The position numbers and the translations under genes were made by a program. From Phascolarctos cinereus (taxonomy: Eukaryota; Chordata; Mammalia; Diprotodontia; Phascolarctidae), in NCBI RefSeq assembly GCF_002099425.1, contig NW_018343964.1, positions 7,976,001 to 8,040,000 of the forward strand: DNA of 64,000 nt, read 5' to 3'. Shown here in pieces: positions 21,394 through 30,794 of this stretch; within the stretch, counting starts at the first letter, position 1, and each line of letters starts with the position of its first letter. Below the pieces are notes generated by a model. The model was given only the letters and a program-made list of their open reading frames with translations. It made no database searches and had not been told where the DNA came from.

Positions 21394-21924
21394 AATTTAC
21401 ATGAGACACAGGCAGAAATAGAGTAAAGCAGTCTTTTCAAACCATAGGATAGCATGAGAGCACTGGCTCATTTTGTTACTTTACAGTGTTAATTATTAAT
21501 ATCCACTGAATTGTGATATTTATACACTGATGGAAATAACCCGTAGGGGTTTGTTTTTCTTTTGAAATTATAGAATGGCTAATGAAATCCAAGAAGTCTC
21601 AGTAGCGTCGATTGGCTGGAAGTCAGCTTGTGAGCATTATCTTAATAGGTCATTTCTGAAAGTAGTCAGATTGAGTATCTAGTTAATGTACCAGCCCATC
21701 TCCCAGCCTGCAAAGCGTGTGCTATTACCACTAGCAAAGTTTGTATACTTTGAGCATTGTATCGGTACAGGGCAAAGATGTTCCAACTTCTGATCCCTTT
21801 TCTCTGATGGTATTTTGGCCGTATTGTGTGTGTTCTACACTGTATTTCACTTAGGTATGTGGCTGAAATAGAGAGACTGCAAAAAGGAGACTGCCAAGCC
21901 AGACAGAACAGGCCATAGGATTGT
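21394..21924. other. No recognised feature
   Basis: Apparently unique sequence of mixed composition. The 95-codon minus-strand frame (21666-21953) runs into the next SINE and is not credible. Confidence 0.4.
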
Positions 21925-22090
21925 GAGGTCATAGATTTAGAGCTGAAAGGCACTTGGAGGGCATCTAGTCCAATTTCCTGATCGTATGGATAACTGAGGT
22001 GTAGCGTGTATCAAGTAAGATTTGAACCCTATTCCCTCTGACTCTAGCTAAAGCTAATGATTTTTCCATCATACTACTCTGCTTCCCCAC
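21925..22090 (-). mobile_element. L3-tail CORE-SINE
   Basis: GTCATAGATTTAGAGCTGAA ... AAGATTTGAACCCTATTCCC, reversed and diverged. Confidence 0.7.
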
Positions 22091-22199
22091 TGGAAAATAT
22101 TTAGTAATATAAAAACAATTTTAAAAAGAGAATTTGCAAGAGATATACACGAATACAAGGTAATAAGGAGTTAATTAAATGATGAAATATTTAGGCTTA

Positions 22200-22685
22200 G
22201 AAGTCATAGAATGAAATAGCTAGAATGAGCTTATCTAGTCTAACCCTGTTACTGTGCAGATGAGGAAACTGAGGCCCAGGATGAGGGAGTGGCTTGCCTG
22301 AAATCATTACATGTTTGCAGCTAGTGGAGCTGGGATTATAGGAACCAGAACAACAGAAGATTAGATTTGGAAGGGACTGAAGAGATCGTGTGGTATGACA
22401 CCCTCATTTTACAGATGCGGAAACTGAGGCCCAGGATGAGGGAGTGGCTTGCCTGAAATCATTACATGTTTGCAGCTAGTGGAGCTGGGATTATAGGAAC
22501 CAGAACAACAGAAGATTAGATTTGGAAGGGACTGAAGAGATCGTGTGGTGTAACACCCTCATTTTACAGATGCGGAAACTGAGGCGCAGAGAGCAGCTTG
22601 TGATCGATAGTCAATATGTGGCAAAAACAGGATTTGAACTTAGGTCTTCTGCCTCCAGATCTGAAGCCCTTTGTCTTACACTACA
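22200..22685 (-). mobile_element. Two adjacent antisense CORE-SINEs
   Basis: One reversed copy begins near 22200 (AAGTCATAGAATGAAATAGC). A second ends near 22685 (TTTGAACTTAGGTCTTCTGC). Both contain the reversed CORE start GGAAACTGAGGC. A tandem duplication (22259-22568) spans the junction between them. Confidence 0.7.
22259..22568. repeat. 155-bp direct tandem duplication
   Basis: Copy 1 is 22259-22413 and copy 2 is 22414-22568. A third unit starts at 22569 (GATGCGGAAACTGAGGC) and then diverges. The two copies differ at only about three positions (GATGAGG/GATGCGG; GTATGAC/GTGTAAC). The unit runs from the CORE of one SINE to the CORE of the next, as expected from unequal exchange between them. 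Confidence 0.95.
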
Positions 22686-22809
22686 TTGACAATACATCCA
22701 TTTTACCAGTGGCAAAATTATGTGTATTGGAGCCCATTGTTATCTATCTCAAGAAATATTATCTTTGGCTATCTAAGGATACTGTTCAAAATTAAAACAT
22801 CTACAGACA

Positions 22810-23045
22810 GTTTATTCTGCATTTGAATCTTGCTTCAGACACTTACTAGCTGTGTGACTCTGGGCAAATTACATAACCTGACCCATCCTCAGTTTCCTCA
22901 TCTAGAAAATGGGAATATTAATTTTTAATTAATTAATTTTATTTTAATTATTTTAATTAATTTTATAATTTATTTTAATTAATTAATATTGTTGTGAGGA
23001 TCAAATGAGACAACATGATGTAGAGTACTGTGTTAAACCTAGCAT
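22810..23045 (+). mobile_element. MIR-type SINE with an AT-rich expansion
   Basis: CORE CTAGCTGTGTGACTCTGGGC and tail TTGTTGTGAGGATCAAATGA. Between them, 22918-22990 is a TTAATTAA-rich low-complexity expansion. Confidence 0.75.
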
Positions 23046-23240
23046 AGTGGTTAGAAAGCTACCCTTGAGGCCGGAGAGACCTGAGTTCAAGTCCTGCTTT
23101 CTCTACATACTGGCTGTTTGATCCTGGGCAGTGCTCTAAGCAGCTAAGAGCATACATTTAAGAGAAAGGATTGACCTGCATCAATAGAAAGAATTTCCTT
23201 ACCCAAGAGTTTCTTATCCAAGTGAAATCAAAGGTATAAT
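23046..23240 (+). mobile_element. CORE-SINE with tail-X
   Basis: Head AGACCTGAGTTCAAGTCCTG, a shortened CORE, then tail-X: GATTGACCTGCATCAATAGA ... CAAGTGAAATCAAAGG. Confidence 0.65.
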
Positions 23241-23627
23241 TACTTTCCCCCATGCTCATCAATCTCTTTTTCACATGGGAGTAGAGGAGAGGATAACGCC
23301 ATAAGAATCTAGCCAAACTCTAAACCCAGGAAGTAATGAGTTCTACCTCCCAAAAAATCTTCAAGCAGAAAGAAACTGGAGGACCACTTGTACGGATCCT
23401 GTGGAGACACAGTATGTCATAGTGGACAGCGCTGGATTCAAAGCCAGGAAGATCTGGGTTCAAATTTAGCCTTTCATGCTTATTAGCTGAGTGAATATGG
23501 ATGAATCACTTCTGCCCTTCACTTATCAAATCTGTAAAATAGGGATAATAAAACTAGTAGCATGTACCTCATAGTGTTGTTGTGAGACCCAAAGAAGTTA
23601 ACATCTGCAAAGCACTTTGAAAATCTG

Positions 23628-23900
23628 TGCGGGCCTAGAGGAGCACCCCTGTAGTCTCTGTTGCTGGGGAAGTTAGAGCTGGTGGATCTCTTGAATTCTG
23701 GAGTTCTGAGCTGCAGTCAGGCTAAAGCAAATTGAGTGTCCATATTAAGTCTGTCATCAATATTGCAAGCCCCTAGGCTGCCTAACAAGGGATGAACTAG
23801 CCCAGGTTGAAAAATAGAGCAGATGAGTGCCCCATGCCAATAGGATATGGGATTAGGATGTGAGTCGTCACTGTACTTCCAGCCTAGACGAGGTAGGGAG
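23628..23900 (+). pseudogene. RN7SL-like pseudogene: 7SL (SRP RNA) retropseudogene
   Basis: This is a decayed copy of the RNA of the signal recognition particle, nearly full length. It follows 7SL in order: CCTGTAGTCTCTGTTGCT (5' Alu domain), GGAGTTCTGAGCTGCAGT, the S-domain part GAGTGTCCATATTAAGTC and TCATCAATATTG, then GCTGCCTAACAAGGGATGAA, CTAGCCCAGGTTGAAAAATA, and the 3' end CACTGTACTTCCAGCCTAGA. Having the S domain makes it a 7SL retrocopy rather than an Alu/B1-like SINE, which lacks that domain. Many differences from the human sequence as I remember it are at CpG sites. It sits inside a MIR and is followed by a GGAA-rich tract that fits an expanded poly-A tail. It is unlikely to be functional. 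Confidence 0.85.
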
Positions 23901-24062
23901 AGGAAGGAAGGGGAGGAAGGGAGGAAAGGAGGAAGAAAGGAAGGAGGCAGATAGGATAGAAGAAGGAAAAAAGGAAGAGATGAAGGAAGGAAGAAGGAAG
24001 GAAGGAAAGAAGAAAGAAGGAGGGAGTATGGAAGGAAGGAGGGGAAGAAGGAAAGAAGGGAG
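23901..24062. repeat. (GGAA)n polypurine tract
   Basis: About 160 bases of GGAA/GAAA units directly after the 7SL 3' end. It is probably the retrocopy's expanded A-rich tail. Confidence 0.9.
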
Positions 24063-24106
24063 ATTGACCTCAAAAGTGCTGTATAAATGTCAAATTATTA
24101 TTAGAG

Positions 24107-24195
24107 GATATTGTAGTGGGGATTCCAGTTCAGGGACATATTGAACCAGATGGAGTCCGAGACTCCTTCCCATTCTGAGATTCTGTGATTGTGTG
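24107..24195 (+). mobile_element. L3/CR1 3' end fragment
   Basis: GGGGATTCCAGTTCAGGGAC ... TTCCCATTCTGAGATTCTGT matches the L3 terminus also seen at 31900-31938 and 36500-36549. Confidence 0.65.
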
Positions 24196-24644
24196 TGTGA
24201 ATATTTGCAAACTGATTGCTTTAAAATGTACACAGAAGCTGGAAATTGAATCAGAGACCTCTAGGGCATCCTGAATGGTGAGTCAGCCAGGAATGTGAAG
24301 GTTATCACTATGAGTTCCGTATGCTTAATTAGAAGCGGAGTGGAAGATTATCGTTTACTCCACCGGAGTGGCAAAAAATCTTTACTCGAAAGGAAACTCT
24401 GATCAGGGAGAACATGCTGAAAACAGAGTTTGTGAACCAGAACCAGAACCTGTTTATCTGGAGCAACCCTTGGAAACAGTAAGGGGGAAAGTGCTGCAGT
24501 GGGCATTCTTTCTACAGGGAACGTGCCTGTGCAATGAAATAATTAGTTTGCCGTGGTGTCCTGTGTTATGGGCAACTTACAGAAAAGACCTTTTACTGAA
24601 CGCTGCCTTTTCAGCTGATGGCATTTTATCATTAGCATTTTATC
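24196..24644. other. No recognised feature
   Basis: About 450 bp of non-repetitive sequence with a 95-codon plus-strand frame (24368-24655). I recognise no domain in it. Confidence 0.35.
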
Positions 24645-24990
24645 ACTGTTCTTAAGCACTTAATAAGTACCTAGTCTGTGCCAGATACCCAGTTAAACTC
24701 TGAGCATGCAAAGAAATGCAAAACAAACGACTGAGTAAATACATAAAAATAGTTCCTGCTCTGGGGGAAACAGCATGGAAACAGCTATGTGCTTACAAGG
24801 TAGGTATAGGACAAATTAGAGGTAATCAGTGGAGGAAAGGCACTAACGTTAAGAGGGATGGGAAAGGCTTCTTGTAGAAGAGATTTTAGCGGGGACTTGA
24901 AGGAAGCTATGGAGGAAGGCAGAAGATAGAGATGAGGAGGGAGACATTCCAGGCATGGGAGACAGCCAGGGAAAATGCACACGCTGGAAT
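24645..24990 (-). mobile_element. Old repeat with L2-type end, antisense
   Basis: AAGCACTTAATAAGTACCTA (reversed L2 terminus), then the repeat body: GGAAAGGCACTAACGTTAAG, AGCGGGGACTTGAAGGAAGC, GGGAGACATTCCAGGCATGG. The same body occurs at 62868-63330. Confidence 0.7.
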
Positions 24991-25659
24991 TCGGATCATT
25001 AATATTTTACTTTCTTTTAGCCTGCTGTTTTCTAATCATTTAATAATCAACCCTCCCAACCTCTCTGTGATGTAGTCCGCTCCCAGTACTCCCCTGTTAG
25101 CCTCATGGCCTCCACTCCTCACAGTGTATCTGTGGCTTTTATTGTGACTCATTGAAAGAATAATATTAGTTCCCATTTAAGCACTTTAAAACAAAGTGTT
25201 TTTCTTCACAGCAATCCCATGAGATGGATTGTGCAAGCTGAACTGTGATTGTTATGGGGAGAATGGAGATTTGCTCCAGGGAGTCATCTAGGGGCACAAG
25301 GTCCTCCCTTACTGTGGCCCAAGGTCCCAGTGGCTCATCTCTGTCCATCACCCGCATGGTACAATCACCCGCGGGCTGCCATTACAGGCGGGCTGAATGA
25401 TCTCTGTCTCTCCTCCCCCTCTTTTGTTTTACCTCAAGTGAAAAAATCCCTAGTTATGGCTCTGATTGAAAGTATGGTTTATCTCCATTTTACAGGAGAG
25501 TTAACCAAGGGTCTTAGGTTAAGTACCTGCGGTTACTCAGCCAGTAAAGTGTCAGAGCCAAGCAAGACTCACACCCAGGTCTCCTTCTACTCCCAAGGCC
25601 AATAGTCTTTCAAACTATCGTTTACTGCCCCTCAATAGAAGAGACAAATTGGAGGTTAG
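24991..25659 (-). mobile_element. Diverged MIR in two pieces, with unassigned DNA between
   Basis: 25150-25260 resembles a reversed MIR tail (TTTAAGCACTTTAAAACAAA, TCACAGCAATCCCATGAGAT). 25478-25632 is the reversed CORE and head (TTACAGGAGAGTTAACCAAG, CACACCCAGGTCTCCTTCTA). The 25261-25477 stretch between them is unassigned, so joining the two is tentative. Confidence 0.45.
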
Positions 25660-25838
25660 TCATGTATATGTATATGTATGTGTATGTGTACGTGTATGCG
25701 TACGTGTGTGTGTATGTGTATATATGTATATGTGTGTATATATATACATACACATACACATATATACAGTATGTGTGTATATTTATAGTATGTATACATA
25801 TTTATATACACACATACACATATATATATATGTACATT
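25660..25838. repeat. Alternating purine-pyrimidine (TATG/TACA)n tract
   Basis: About 180 bases of TATG, TG and TACA units. The left half is TG-rich and the right half is CA-rich, so the two halves are partly complementary and could fold or form Z-DNA. Confidence 0.85.
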
Positions 25839-25865
25839 TATAATTTTATTTATTCTGTTCTTTCC

Positions 25866-26060
25866 ATTAGAAAGAACTCTAGCCTTGAAGTCAGGGGAAC
25901 CTGGGTTTGAATTCTGGTTTAGACACTTATTAACTGTGTAACCCTTGGATGAGTTAATTAATCTCTGAGCTTTGAGGAAGTGATGATACCAGTATTATCT
26001 ACTTCTACCCAGGGTTGTTATGAGACAAGTACTTTGCAAATTTAAAGTATAATTTAAATG

Positions 26061-26100
<40 letters not shown>
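25866..26100 (+). mobile_element. MIR-type SINE ending in an (AAT)n tract
   Basis: Head GGGGAACCTGGGTTTGAATT, CORE TTAACTGTGTAACCCTTGGA, tail CAGGGTTGTTATGAGACAAG. An (AAT)n microsatellite at 26063-26100 begins at its 3' end. Confidence 0.75.
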
Positions 26101-26102
<2 letters not shown>

Positions 26103-26171
26103 TGACTACCTGTTCAATTTAATTAGCAGCTTTCTCTTTTAGTTTGTAGCATTTCTCTTGCACCAAATTAT

Positions 26172-26565
26172 TTGAATCCTAGTGTTGGAAGGGACCTTAG
26201 TTGTAGCTGGGTGGTGCAGTGAATGGAGCATTGGGCCTAGAGTCAGCAAGACCTGGGTTTGGATCTGGCCGGGTCACTTAACCTCTGTTTACTTGAGTTT
26301 CCCCAACTGTAGATAGGTTGTATTGAGGACCAAGTGAGAGAATATTTGTAAAGCACTTAGCACAGTGCCTGGCACGTGGTAGGTATTGTATCAGTGCTAG
26401 CCATCGTCATCACCATATAGTCCAACTGTCATTTTACAGAGGAAGCAGTTGAGGCCCAGAGAGAGTAAATGACCTTCCCGCAAGGTCACACCGGCTGGGT
26501 AGTGAAGACCTTCTGACTCATGTTCTTTCCAGAGCACTTCCATGTTCCCTTTTAAAGGACTAGCG
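26172..26565 (-). mobile_element. L3-tail CORE-SINE split by a MIR
   Basis: The reversed tail GTTGGAAGGGACCTTAG (26172-26205) continues at 26416 with AGTCCAACTGTCATTTTACA and TGAGGCCCAGAGAGAGTAAA. The MIR at 26206-26400 lies between the two parts. Confidence 0.7.
26206..26400 (+). mobile_element. MIR-type CORE-SINE nested in another SINE
   Basis: Head GTAGCTGGGTGGTGCAGTGA, then an L2-type tail AAGCACTTAGCACAGTGCCT ... GGTAGGTATTG. Confidence 0.8.
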
Positions 26566-26666
26566 ATAGCAGTGAGAGGACTTACTGCTTGAAAGTTTTG
26601 TTGATGCGGCATAGAAGGAAAGAGAGAAAGAAGAAAGGAATTGTGGTTGATCTTGAAGTAAAGTTT

Positions 26667-26926
26667 TGTCGTTGTTGTTTAGTTGTTTGGTCATGTCTGA
26701 CTCTTCGTGACCCCATTTAGGGTTTTCTTAACAAAGATACTTGGAGTGGTTTGCCATTTCCTTCTCCAGCTCATTTTACTGATGAGGAAACTGAGACACA
26801 CAGGGTTAAGTGACTTGCCCTGGGCCGCACAGCTAGGAAGTATCTGAAGCTGGATTTGAACTCAAGAAGATGAGTCTTCTGACTTTAGACCCAGCACTCT
26901 ATCCACTGTGCCACCTAGCTGCCCTC
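26667..26926 (-). mobile_element. RTE-tail CORE-SINE, full length
   Basis: Reversed: GACTCTTCGTGACCCCATTT ... TATCCACTGTGCCACCTAGC. Confidence 0.9.
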
Positions 26927-26944
26927 TTTAAGCAAAGTAAAAGC

Positions 26945-27190
26945 ATTGAAATTAGAGGCAGTGCTAGACCTGAAATCAGGGAGACCTGAAATCTAAACCA
27001 GTCGCAGATATTTACTAGCTGAATGACCTTGAGCAAGTTACTTAACCTCTTTCATCTTATTTTTCTCATTTGTAAAATGGGGATAATGATAGCACCTGCT
27101 AATGACTGTTGTGAGGATAAAATGAGATCATAATTAAGTGCTTTGCAAACCTTAAAGCTCTCTATAAATACTAGCTATGATTATTATTAA
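26945..27190 (+). mobile_element. MIR-type SINE
   Basis: CORE CTAGCTGAATGACCTTGAGC; tail AAGTGCTTTGCAAACCTTAA ... CTAGCTATGATTATTATTA. Confidence 0.8.
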
Positions 27191-27943
27191 ATTCATGAGG
27201 CATTAAGTAGGATGTGAGAGTTCTATTTACTACAAGTAGAAATTTGATCATTTATGTCTACCATTTTAATCTGTACTAAATCTTTCTACCATTTTTATCT
27301 ATATTAAATCTTGCTACCTTAGCTCCTTTCTATTTCAGGGTCAACAAGTAACTCATGGTACTCTAACAAAGAGTGGGTTATATGTATGCTAGCTCTCATC
27401 CCAGGGAGAAATCTCATTCTCTATCATCTAGTGACCCATATTGAAGACTGGCCTGATGAGAACATTAGCATAATTCATTTTTATGTTTATATATTGCCTG
27501 TCTCCAAGCAATTCAAGTTCATGCCTCATGATGTCATCGTGTTTCAGAGAAGTTACATAAACTAAGTGAAGGGAGTTAGGTAAGGCTACCCAGAGTGCCG
27601 GGGGCAGAGCCGAGGGCAGTCCCTGGGAATACTGAAATCCCCTCCAGAGCTACTCTTTAAGCCAATCCATTTCCCACAGGGTCCCACGGGAAGCAAGATG
27701 CTGCTTGTTACCTGGCTGTAGTTTTCTAGGCCAGGTGGGATTGTTTCAACCTCTGGGGCACACAAGTGGCTTTTCCTCTCAGAGTTTCAGAGACTGATGG
27801 TGGGCTGACTTTTTCCATAAATAGAGTAGTTGGCTGGTGGATAACACAGAGTGAAAGGCTCTGAAAAGCCTCTGTTCTCAAAATAACCTTCCTTATTTTG
27901 TTAGATAACAAAGGCAGGGCATTGTCTGTAAAAGTCTATGGCC

Positions 27944-27946
<3 letters not shown>
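27191..27946. other. No recognised feature
   Basis: About 750 bp of unassigned sequence, GC-richer at 27580-27800. No exon or RNA gene was recognised. Confidence 0.4.

Positions 27947-27995
<49 letters not shown>
27947..27995. repeat. (CA)n microsatellite
   Basis: About 24 CA dinucleotides. Confidence 0.95.
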
Positions 27996-27998
<3 letters not shown>

Positions 27999-28019
27999 CA
28001 CTTAAGGACAGGGACTAGA

Positions 28020-28212
28020 CCTGTGGAAACTCTCTACCCATGTAGGTCAGCACCTATACTGCGTTTAACCTTAGAGGGTTGCCTACAAGATTGCTGAGAG
28101 ATGTTGGTGACTTGCCCAGGGTGACACAGCCAATGTGCCAATGGAGGGGATTTGAACCCAAGTCTTTGTGAGTTTGAGGCTGGTGATCCTATAATGCCAT
28201 GTTGCTTGTCAT
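28020..28212 (-). mobile_element. CORE-SINE with tail-X
   Basis: Reversed tail-X (ACCCATGTAGGTCAGCACCT, TTAGAGGGTTGCCTACAAGA) followed by the reversed CORE (GTGACTTGCCCAGGGTGACA) and head. Confidence 0.65.
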
Positions 28213-28404
28213 CAGTCAGGTGGTATACCAATTAACACAGATTCATTTATCAGCTTACCTCTTTGAAGGAGTCACAGGATCTTTTAATTTCAGAGAGTTG
28301 GACCTATGCTTTGCCCATACATGAACAGAAATCTCTTCTATAACATCAGTAAGAAATTATCCACTCTTAGAAACAGGCTTGGGAAGTTCCAGGGCGGAAA
28401 GTAA

Positions 28405-29145
28405 AAGCAATGAGAGTAAAACTCATTTATAGTGTACTCTACCGTTTCAAAGTACTTAAATGCCCTAGCTCAGTGGTTCTCAAACTCTTTGGTCTTAGGA
28501 CCTCTGTATTCTTAAAAATTATTTTAGATCTGCATGAGCTTTTGTTTATATGGGTTATATTTATTGGTTTTTACCATATTAAAAATTAAAATTCTAAAAT
28601 ATTTGTGAACTTATTTAAAAATAATAATAAACCCATTACATGTTGAAATAAATAACATTTTATAAAAAATTACATTTCCCCAAAACATTTTAGTGAGATG
28701 AATGGGTATTGTCTTACATATTTTGGCAAATCTCTTTAATGTTTCACTTAAAGGAAGACAACTGGATTCTCATTGTCTCTTCTGCATCAATCTTGTTGTG
28801 ATATGTTGTTTTGGCTGAAGCATTTGAAGAAAATCTGGCCTCATATAGATATGCAGTTGGAAAAGAAAGGAGCATCTTAATAAACAAATAATGTCTTAGT
28901 ATTATTATGAAAACAGTTTTGTTCTGACCAGTCTAAAAGGTCCTGGGGACCTCGGGGATCCCCAAACCACACTTTGAAAATTGCCAGCTTAGCTCCTTTG
29001 AACCTCCCAACAACCCTGTCGGGCAAGCCATGCACATCATATTATCTTCATTTTACAAATGAAGGAACTGAGTGTGAGAGAATTTAAGTGAATTCATTGT
29101 CCAATTTCACGTAACTAGCATGTAGCAGAGCCAGACTCCAAACAG
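28405..29145 (-). mobile_element. MIR interrupted by a hAT element
   Basis: A reversed MIR lies at 28405-28470 (CCGTTTCAAAGTACTTAAAT) and 28987-29145 (CCTCCCAACAACCCTGTCGG, TTTTACAAATGAAGGAACTG). The pieces join once the hAT is removed. Confidence 0.7.
28471..28986 (+). mobile_element. hAT-Charlie-like DNA transposon, non-autonomous
   Basis: The left end is CAGTGGTTCTCAAACTCTTT. The right end, complemented, reads TGGCAATTTTCAAAGTGTGG. Flanks CCCTAGCT (28463-28470) and GCTTAGCT (28987-28994) match at 6 of 8 bases, in line with hAT 8-bp duplications. It is 516 bp long with no transposase frame. Confidence 0.75.
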
Positions 29146-29151
29146 GATGAA

Positions 29152-30014
29152 ATGGAAAAGTAAAGTGGAAAGAGCGCTAGAGTTAGAAGATCCTAGTTCA
29201 AAGTCTGCCTCGGATGCTTTTTTCACTGTGTGGTGATGGACAAGCTCCTTATACTCTCGGGGCTTCAGTTTCCTCATCTGTAAAATGAGAGGCTTATAGC
29301 ACTTCTAGGGCTGTATCCATGGGAAAAGGACCCACATGACAAAAATATTTATAGCATCTCTTTTTGGGGTGGCCAAGAATTGGAACCTGAGGGGATGCCC
29401 ATCAATTGGGGAATGGCTGAACAAGTTGTGGTATATGGATGTGATGGAATACTATTGTGCTATAAGAAACGATGAGCAGGATGCTCTTAGAAAAACCTGG
29501 AAAACTTGTGGGGACTGATGCTGAGGTGAGCTGAAACAGGAGAACATTGTACGCAGTAACAGTCACATTGTGCGTTGACTAACTTTGATAGACTTACTTT
29601 TTCTCAGAAATGCAAGGATCTAACACATCTCCAAAAGTCTCATGATGGAAAATGCTATCCACATCCAGAGAAAGAACTATGGAGTTTGAATGCAGATCGA
29701 AGCATACTATTTCCTCTTTTTTTTTCTTCTTTGTTTTGTTTCCTCTTTCTTGTGGTTCTTCCTATTGGTTCTAATTCTTCTTTACAACATGACTAATGTG
29801 AAAATATGTTTAATAAGAATATATATGTAGAGCCTACATCAGATTGCATACTGTCTTGGGGAGGAAGATGGGGAGGGAGGAGGAGAAAATTTAAAACTCA
29901 AAAGCTTATTATGGAAGTGATTGTTGAAAACTAAAAATAAATTAATTTAAAAAATGAGAGGCTTACTCTAGCTGATCTCTCAGGTCCCTTCCAGCCCCGA
30001 ATCTGTGATCCTAT
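29152..30014 (+). mobile_element. L3-tail CORE-SINE split by an L1
   Basis: 29152-29296 holds the head and CORE, ending CTCATCTGTAAAATGAGAGG. 29966-30014 holds the tail (GCTGATCTCTCAGGTCCCTT ... TCTGTGATCCTATGATC). Confidence 0.8.
29297..29950 (+). mobile_element. L1 LINE, 5'-truncated, with 15-bp target-site duplication
   Basis: The end of L1 ORF2 is readable at 29336-29518 with WLNKLWYMDVMEYYCAIRND, close to the conserved mammalian ORF2 C-terminus. A 3' UTR of about 430 bp follows, with a poly-pyrimidine part and an A-rich end. The perfect repeat AAAATGAGAGGCTTA lies at 29282-29296 and 29951-29965. The catalytic domains are absent, so it cannot move by itself. Confidence 0.92.
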
Positions 30015-30105
30015 GATCTTGGTATCCCCCACAGTGTCTGATACACTGCCTTGTACTTGGCAAACTGCTGAGTAAATTGCTAAGTAAATAATTGCTGATT
30101 AAATG
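30015..30105 (+). mobile_element. L2 3' end fragment
   Basis: GTGTCTGATACACTGCCTTG and a terminus-like GCTGATTAAATG. Confidence 0.5.
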
Positions 30106-30794
30106 AAATGCCCCAGGGGAATCTGGGGAGACCTAGAAAGGAGGGCCTGGAATTGTGGTAACTGCCAAAGACAAACTCTAGTCCTTAAGCTTGGCTGAAG
30201 AGTGGGAGCATTACTTTTATACTCTGTTCTGAATTGATTCGTATAAACAAAGCACAGTTTATTCCAGGAAAGTTAGCTCTCAGTTCTCTCTTAGCATGTA
30301 GGAGGAAAGACCATAGAGTCCCATCTCCTACTGCAAGCTAAACCTGTCCTGAAAACTTATTTGGTCTTAGGCACCATCTTCTCTTTAAATATATTTGTCA
30401 AGACCCGCAGTAACACCATTGGAGCCCTTCTGTCCAGTTCGGAATTCCTTGGGATGAATTCAGAAATGGAGGACGATCTTTGAAGAAGTGAAAAAGACAA
30501 ACTATCTCGTTTTATCTCCCAGTGAGTCTTAGGATAATCACCTGTCTGGATCTTAAATTTTCAAGCCTGGAGGGCTATTTTGAGCCAAGAATGTGCAATG
30601 AAAAAAGTAAATCTTGGAGCTTTATGCTTCATTTCATTCAGGTGAATGTTGTGGAAATTTTAAGTCCAGGTCATTTGACAAAGTCTATGTAATATCCTTT
30701 TGTTTAGAGCAGAGAAATGCAAGTTAGATGATAATAGTTTTGGGGGATTCATAGCTGGTTTAAAAATCAAATTTGAAGAGTGTTGACTGATTAG
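30106..30794. other. No recognised feature
   Basis: About 690 bp of unassigned sequence with no credible exon. Confidence 0.4.

Larger units (their letters stand above)
23410..24103 (+). mobile_element. MIR-type SINE interrupted by a 7SL retrocopy
   Basis: The MIR runs from about 23410 to 23627 (AGATCTGGGTTCAAATTTAG, GCAAAGCACTTTGAAAATC). It resumes at about 24067 with AAAAGTGCTGTATAAATGTC and ends in TTATTATTAG. The two pieces join as expected for one MIR. Confidence 0.7.

Noticed and set aside
22259-22586. CRISPR-like or satellite array
   Set aside because: Only two full units of 155 bp, made of SINE text; it is a local duplication, not an array.
23628-23900. Functional 7SL RNA gene
   Set aside because: Too diverged and carries an A/G-rich tail inside a MIR, the mark of a retrocopy.
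29336-29518. 60-codon frame with WLNKLWY...MEYYCAIRN
   Set aside because: Not a host gene: it is the C-terminal end of a 5'-truncated L1 ORF2. The same holds for the frame at 4658-5041 on the minus strand.
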